Positions 58,258 through 64,000 of a DNA stretch of 64,000 nucleotides are shown piece by piece; within the stretch, counting starts at the first letter, position 1, and each line of letters begins with the position of its first letter. The DNA lies in assembly GCA_946894095.1 (NCBI GenBank), contig OX335641.1:18246501-18310500 (forward strand), given 5' to 3'. This DNA comes from Incurvaria masculella (lineage: Eukaryota > Arthropoda > Insecta > Lepidoptera > Incurvariidae). Below the pieces are notes generated by a model. That model did not search any database, was not told where the DNA came from, and was given only the letters and a program-made list of their open reading frames with translations. A program made the position numbers and the translations under genes.

Positions 58258-58335
58258 GCGATGCATCCTGACTCCCCGGGGTTTGAACGCGGGCTCACGA
58301 CATGCCAGGAACACGTGTACTCGACCGGACCGCCG
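58258..58335 (-). pseudogene. tRNA-like SINE head or tRNA pseudogene
   Basis: The minus strand reads GTTCCTGGCATGTCG (anticodon-arm-like), GAGCCCG and GCGTTCAAACCCCGG (B box and T arm), with a weak A box in GGTCCGGTCGAGTAC. No SINE body of family A follows, so it is a separate family or a lone dead tRNA. Confidence 0.45.
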
Positions 58336-59867
58336 CCGCACTATCTCAGATACTATTTATACCATTAATTACTGTGTATGAGCATTAATAAGGAACACTG
58401 CGAAGATTGATCGGCCCGTCTGGTCATATCATGGCGCTGGGTCGGAACTGTGCTTCAATAAGCAACAAACGACGCATTCCAAATTTAAAATTCGATTGCT
58501 GAAACGTGTAAGCAAAATTTGGTTTCTGGCTGGACGATTTTGGATTTCGTACGAGATGATAAATACAGGGTAGGAAAATATAAAAGTGAAAAAAGAAAAA
58601 AATTAAAAACCAGGGATTTCGTAAAAACGCAATACGTTTTCATCCCAAATCTAATGAAGGTCAATGACAGATCAAGCTCGCGATACGCCCCAAAATTGGA
58701 CGACAGCGTAGGTGTGTCACGTGGGCACGAGGAGCCGCCGGGACCTATACATAGAAATATAGTTAGGTATTCAAAATATCAGAATCGATAATTAATTTTA
58801 GAAAGGCAACGAACAACAGCTCATGAAAGCGAACATTCTTGCGTTCCGACTGAGACGCACACGCGTATGGAGCAAATGATCCACTCCACGCATTTGAATT
58901 GCTAATCTACTTCAATTGTTTACGATTAATAATTATTTCCCATGATCAGCATTAACTCAATAATAGGTGTAAACATAGCCGCAAAGGCAGTCGACAACGG
59001 AAGCGGTTGAGCGAGGTTTCGTAACCCATACGAAACCACTAAGCAGTAACGCTTACGTTAACGGTTACCGCGAGTTCGTGACTCGCGACTAGTGCCGTGA
59101 TACACGATTCAAAGTAACGCTTTTCATTTGTCAGTCACTCGACAAAAAGTTTGTTATGCAGCCGATCTTGGGGCTACTTCTGAAATGAACCTTGGCGACG
59201 CATACTTAATGGTGAAATGAAAGCGAGGGAGATGAACCTAGACGAGCCGAGCATTGCATTAATTTGTGGGTAGTTTTACTTGAATGCGCGTTATGTCGTA
59301 ATGATGGCTGCGTGTTACGGACTCGTAATAGAGTCGCTGGTTCAGGTCAGCTTGTATAGGTCCACTAATTAACATGACCCTCTACGAAATACTTTGAAAA
59401 TCATATTTGAAGAACAACAATGGGAGACAGTTGAATAATCTAGTTAATGTACTGATCATTTAAGATACCGTGTATGATCTCGAAGTCGCTGGACATTATT
59501 ATGATAACATATACGATAGTGACTTTGTCTGTGTTTGTTGAGCATTCACGGCGAAAAAACCAAATCACTTTTAATTAAATCGGGAGGGGGGGGGGGGGGG
59601 GTATTTTTACCCCGATTCAAATAAAAATACATCCGCACCGCAGCTAGGTAAGCTGATGTGGTGCTTATCTTAGACCAAGAAAAAATAATTAAAATTTAAG
59701 CTTATTATACTCTAAATAAGAAAAATGGATAAAAATGAAATGAAGGGAAGCATAAAACGGAATTCGGTCTCCATAGCTCAGTGGCGTCACATTTCTTCGT
59801 TCGTTAATCGAGGGGAGACACCTCTGGGCGCGGTGGAGACAGAATGGGCGACCGTTTTCGGCGGTTC
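58336..59867. other. Gene-free stretch
   Basis: 58980-59110 is CpG-richer (CGCGAGTTCGTGACTCGCG is nearly palindromic). 59583-59602 is a G-run of about 20 interrupted once. An A-box-like ATAGCTCAGTGG at 59775 may be a degraded SINE head for the fragment that follows. No gene. Confidence 0.4.
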
Positions 59868-60000
59868 AAAATCCACATAAAACTGTTAAAACCTTCCTTT
59901 CCTTACTTACTCGGGTTGGGTGGTACCATCGCCTTGGATGAGAGATGGTCGGAGCGGCAATAGAAAATGGCCGTGTTTTCCATCCAGTGCAATATAACTT
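59868..60000 (+). mobile_element. SINE family A fragment, plus orientation
   Basis: CCTTCCTTTCCTTACTTACT, GGTTGGGTGGTACCATCGCC, GGATGAGAGATGGTCGGAGC and CGTGTTTTCCATCCAGTGCA in family order, cut off before the tail. Confidence 0.7.
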
Positions 60001-60110
60001 TTTCACGTCAGGTTATTTGAATTGTGTTTAATATTTTATTAGAACAAAATGTAGCCGCACAACCAATTGTTGTCTGCCTTGATTGCCATCCTATATGCCA
60101 AAGAACATCA

Positions 60111-60256
60111 TTTTGACCACTGATGAGAAAGAAAGGACAAGTGGCATGCGGTCGATATCGGGTCTCCGCTATTATATGGTCGAAATGACCAAATAAATGT
60201 ATGGGAATCCGGCGGCGCGTCGTATGCCACACAGTCGAAACATCGACACCGCGCGC
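60111..60256 (-). repeat. Dispersed GC-rich repeat, copy 2
   Basis: Inverse counterpart of 5175-5319: TGCCACACAGTCGAAACATC, CGGCGGCGCGTCGTATG and CGATATCGGG blocks. TTATATGGTCGAAATGACC corresponds to the other copy's ATATGGTAATTTTGACC. Confidence 0.65.
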
Positions 60257-60410
60257 GAAATAGCGTTCGTTAATACAGTTCCCACTCACACAAACTCTTC
60301 AATACGTCAGCGACTATGTTTGCATGTGGCATGTACGTTAAAGTTGGTAGTTTTTGAAAATTAGAGGCTGCGGGTCCCATAGTAGGCGCGCTCGATGCCA
60401 TATCTCCCCC

Positions 60411-60785
60411 TTTTTTAGGGTTCCGTACCCAAAGGGTGCCAACGGAACCCTATTACTAAGCGTCCGCAGTCCGTCCGTCCGTCCATCCGTCCGTCCGTCC
60501 GTCCGTCCGCCCGTCCGTCCGTCCGTCCGTCCGTCCGTCCGTCCGTCCGTCCGTCCGTCCGTCCGTCCGTCCGTCTGTCACAGGGCTGCATCTCATGAAC
60601 CGTAATAGGTAGGCAGCTGATATTTTCACAGTGTGTATTTATTTTGCGGCCATAATAAAAAATAGGAAAAATTTTAAAATAAAAAAAATTTAAGGGGCAT
60701 GCCATACAAAATACGTGATTTTTATTAAACTTGTACGATGGTACGGAACCCTTGGTGTGCGAGTCCGACTCGCACTTGGCCGGGA
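60411..60785 (-). mobile_element. CCGGCCAAG short element, copy 4
   Basis: Complete, from CCGGCCAAGTGCGAGTCGG (60785 end) to TTTTTTAGGGTTCCGTACCC (60411 end). It is longer than copy 1 mainly because of the microsatellite. Confidence 0.83.
60469..60578. repeat. Long CCGT microsatellite
   Basis: About 27 units with two interruptions (CATC, CGCC). Same position within the element as the 16-unit tract at 41176 and the three-unit remnants at 6950 and 56745. Confidence 0.95.
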
Positions 60786-61228
60786 TTTATCTATGATTTT
60801 GACCGAACGTCAGTTACCACTCTGTAGAGCACGGTCCGGCAGACGCTACAGCTCCCCTAATTAACCGGAATGACGCAATCATAATAGTGAATACGTATTT
60901 CAATTATACGAATTTTCGGGATCGATGGCTGGGCAGATAAGGCCCCACTTGTTGCGGCCAGCTAAATGCAGGTTGTAGCAACAATATTTGTGGATGAACC
61001 ACGTCATTATGTTAATTACAGCGGTCGTGTTGGGACTAAGAAATTATAATTATAATATAGTGAATTGTTTCAACAGTTTTGTACAATATTACGTTTCCTT
61101 TTATCATCTGGAGTTAGATAAGTACGCAGGTTTAATTTCATGTTATGCGCGGATTCTTATTATTTTTTTATTTCTAGTTTCACCATATGCCTTACGCTGG
61201 GACAGGTTTTTAGAACTTGTTTTTTTAT
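60786..61228. other. Gene-free stretch
   Basis: 60790-60990 is non-repetitive and GC-richer. The rest is AT-rich. No gene recognised. Confidence 0.4.
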
Positions 61229-61455
61229 GTTAAGCGCGGCATATGGCGTACGCCAGGACATCTTAAGGTGCCCGATGACGCCCATGGGATTTCGAACTTA
61301 CAAGGGGGCTGCGAAAAACATGCCGGCCGGCCGGGTGCTTCTTCACACCCGTGTGAAGGACCCCATGTTGTACTTTGGGGGAAATAACTCAGAAGGGAGT
61401 TCATTCCATAGTTTTCCGACACTAAAGATGAAGGATCTAGAAGATTCAGGGTTTG
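61229..61455 (+). repeat. GTGCCCGATGACGCCCATGG repeat, longest copy
   Basis: GTTAAGCGC, GCGTACGCCAGG, the shared core, CCGGCCGGCCGGG, CTTCACACCCGTGTGAAGGA (itself a near palindrome) and CATTCCATAGTTTTCCGAC. A 106-codon frame runs through but is not kept in the other copies. Extent and family unknown. Confidence 0.6.
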
Positions 61456-62567
61456 GATGAATATCATTAGGGAGTCGATAGTTTGGATGTATCAGATCCA
61501 TCTGTTAAAATATAATTTACCATTTCTGTGACATATTCCATGCATAAAGGTAACACTACAGTATGTAGAAGGCAGAGCAAAGTATAACTTCCTATTGTAG
61601 GGAAATGCGAATAGTAAAAATACTTTGTCTGTGCGAGTTGTGTAAGAGACTAAACAAGTAATATTGTTAAAAATGTCAATGAACAATGACATTTTAAATA
61701 ATGCTGAACTCCTATCAAATTTTAAGTCATTACTTTTAACATACATACTTTAATTTTTAATGTTAACTGTCTACTACTGTATTCCGTAAATCTAGTAATA
61801 GTAAGCACAATAATCGTACCTCAAGCCACATCTTGCTTTTAATTAGGGAAAACAATTCGGGTTTCCTTTTAACTATCTACTACGACATATTATGAGTCAC
61901 GAAGAAGTACGACGGTGAAATTGAAATGGGATTAAGTTTGTATGTCAAACGTCCTGGCGAACGTCTTCACCCTCTGTAACCTATTTCAATGCATTCCCAG
62001 TAACATATGAATGTAAACATTCGATTTAGAATACTTCCGGTAGTGTAACATTGCAATTATTACAGAGCGTTTGGATTTTATTACCAATTTCATGTAAATA
62101 ATTGAACGCACGTTACATAAATTAATTCGATAATGAAGGTTTGATGAGATGTTGCCCGATATAATTGCCGTGTAATGCGGTTAAATTTGTTTAAGTGATT
62201 AAAATTGCCTCTAATGACGATTGTAGTTTTGTTTTGATGTGTGAGAAGTCATTGTTAGACAATAGAAACATATATAGTTGTAAATGCGCGTTCTCCGATT
62301 TGATGGTGTGTGATAACATGGATATAATTTCGGAGCGGACTGACAGAGAGTCGAAGAATTCGTTTTATTGATTCGATTTTGAATAGGTACCCGAATCGGA
62401 GCCATCGGGACGCAGCTACTCTATACACAATATAAATATGAGCCGTCACACACATTCCGAACGAAATATTTACATACATTAGAAAAATGAGACGGCAATC
62501 GGAAAACCCAATTCCAATTCCGTATTCAGTCGAATCATGATAAAGAATGTGTGCACCAGGCCTTCTT
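61456..62567. other. Gene-free AT-rich stretch
   Basis: No gene or repeat recognised. 62100-62260 has homeodomain-like AT motifs (ATAATTGCCG, CTAATGACG) in otherwise plain sequence. Confidence 0.4.
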
Positions 62568-62998
62568 TTTTTTCATTTGACTGAACATGGATTGCTCCCA
62601 CCGTCATGATATTAGCCCAGCACGCCGTATTCCCGAAGGAATTAGGTGCTATTCCAGGGCCTTAAATTCCCTTTACGTGCTTTGCGAGCACGGCTACAAT
62701 GAACTGGATGGAAAACATAGACAATTTTTCATTGCCGCTGCGACCATATTTTTTTCCAATGCTATGGCACCAATCCGGCGGTGTTTAACCTTATCAACTA
62801 GTAGATGAAGGGGATCTACAGTTTTACATGGATTTCGAATCATGGATCAGCTAGCATTCGTAACGGAATGCACCTATCCAACATAGAGAGAGAAAGAAAG
62901 TGGTTCATGAACAAGGCGGGGATTTGAACGCAGACCTCTGGTATGGATGGCAAGTCTGTCCACCCTTCCCGAAGGCACGAGCCACATTTACGTAGAAT
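62568..62998 (-). mobile_element. SINE family A, near full length
   Basis: The tail side is CTTTTTTTTCATTTGACTGA (poly(A) on the minus strand). The body is complete: ATGATATTAGCCCAGCACG, TTAGGTGCTATTCCAGGGCC, ATGAACTGGATGGAAAACAT, CATGGATTTCGAATCATGG, GAGAGAAAGAAAGTGG. The head has a B box GCGTTCAAATCCCCG and a weak A box TGGCTCGTGCC on the minus strand. A local duplication TTACGTGCTTTGCGAGCACG replaces TTATGAGCACG. Confidence 0.85.
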
Positions 62999-64000
62999 GA
63001 GCTGACACAGGACAAGAAGCAAATCCAACGTAGGACATAAAATAGCAAGACAATTTATTTTAGAAAATCATTCTATTGCAATAACACGATACCTACTTTC
63101 CAAAGCGTCTTTAACAATGTCTGCAGTATAATGCTACATTTTGAATATAAACTTAACAGTATTTAACATTTATTTAAATAATGCCATTAAAATGAGTCGC
63201 TTTTACCATACGTTTTGATATAACGGTCTATCCGCAGTCGCACGGACTTCCACAACTTTTAATGAGTTTTATACATAAGTGTTAAGTATGCTCGTTTTAT
63301 TGCAGTACTGTATAATTAAACATCTTAATAGAATATTTACTTTACATTATTACTTTGTCCGCAATAAGAACTGAACCCGAGAATTAGAGACGATTCGAGA
63401 AAATACATTGCGGGTAAAAAAATTTGGCACAGTTTTTTTTTAAAGAAAGATTGTTTTGGCACTGTGGCAAAGAGTTCACTTGGCGTGGGTGAAATCCAGC
63501 ATCAGAAATTAGTCAGGGTTTTTTGATTTCTAAGACCAATAGAAAACAATATTTTAGGTTATATTCTTTAAAAAAAACCATGTGATCGTTATTTATTTTT
63601 TCCGAAACTAAACAAAAGTTTTTTGGACCTCCTAATAATTTCATCAAATTGAATGATGACGAAAATATATTTAAAATTTCATTATAAAAAAAAAGAAGTA
63701 CAATACGCAGCTACGGTAATCGTCGTGTAGTAAGCGTAAGCGTTACTGCCTTGAATATAAAAAGTATTATTAACAAAATATGAGTTTCAGGGTGGGTTTT
63801 CGAACATCCAAACCCCGATTTCGTGCGACCTAATTCTCCATCCAACTCAATTCGTGTTCGCACTTAGCGTTCGCTTTGGTACCGGCGTTATAATCGCTCA
63901 TTATCATATAACTACAGAAATTAACTGAAATCTCAGAGCGGCCGCTATCTCTGCATCGCACTGTGCCAACAATTAACCTATCCCTTTGAATTAGCCGGCG
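62999..64000. other. Gene-free AT-rich stretch
   Basis: No gene, RNA or repeat family recognised. A CpG-richer patch lies at 63830-63960. Confidence 0.45.

Noticed and set aside
59583..59602. G-run as a functional quadruplex
   Set aside because: A single long homopolymer run. Could equally be a slippage-prone tract or sequencing-sensitive region.
1..64000. Known insect microRNAs or homeobox exons
   Set aside because: I looked for the seeds and motifs I remember (let-7, miR-1, miR-9, miR-10, bantam, WFQNRR) and saw none. This was a visual scan and is not exhaustive.

Overview
The window looks like gene-poor, transposon-dense nuclear DNA of an insect, most likely a moth or butterfly. The reasons are the AT-rich background with short CpG-rich islands, short interstitial TTAGG runs (the insect telomeric unit), and several short-element families I associate with lepidopteran genomes: a tRNA-derived SINE with a poly(A) tail, a second short element that starts AACCGGCCAAG and carries a CCGT microsatellite, and elements with AACCGACTTC ends. 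No intact host protein-coding gene can be supported. Nearly all open frames are short and either non-ATG, antisense to repeats or inside repeats.

Layout. 1-8 kb: unique AT-rich DNA with SINE pieces, a 133-bp MITE and one CCGGCCAAG element. 8.5-10.1 kb: a Helitron-like element with a 558-bp long-TIR MITE nested in it. 10-18.8 kb: unique DNA with SINEs, one MITE and tRNA-like sequence. 19.3-20.1 kb: a minisatellite of about 115 bp per unit. 20.35-21.99 kb: a Helitron with internal tandem duplications, ending in a 331-bp inverted duplication of its own 3' end that carries the end of the helicase gene twice. 22-31 kb: mostly unique DNA plus a 542-bp TTAA-flanked MITE (three copies in the window). 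31-34.2 kb: another TTAA-flanked MITE, a 56-bp-arm palindrome that looks like a duplicated exon edge, and a 5'-truncated retroelement still encoding a 155-codon nuclease-like C-terminal domain. 34-49 kb: unique DNA with GC-rich islands and scattered SINEs and MITEs. 49.5-49.97 kb: a decayed non-LTR reverse transcriptase 3' end. 51.1-52.3 kb: nested foldback elements around TTAGG repeats. 52-64 kb: unique DNA, a head-to-head SINE pair, two CCGGCCAAG elements and a near-complete SINE.

The coding matter seen is all from mobile elements: Helitron helicase ends, a LINE reverse-transcriptase tail and a retroelement nuclease-like tail. The non-repetitive GC-rich blocks (for example 6.3-6.5, 10.4-10.7, 12.9-13.1, 30.1-30.6, 35.5-35.8, 39.8-40.8, 44.4-44.8, 56.9-57.1 kb) look like conserved regulatory DNA or undetected non-coding exons of a distant gene, but that is inference and needs cross-species alignment. 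I did not find a new multi-gene system. The most unusual structures are the Helitron inverted duplication, the 32.5-kb palindrome and the organelle-like tRNA cloverleaf at 48.8 kb.
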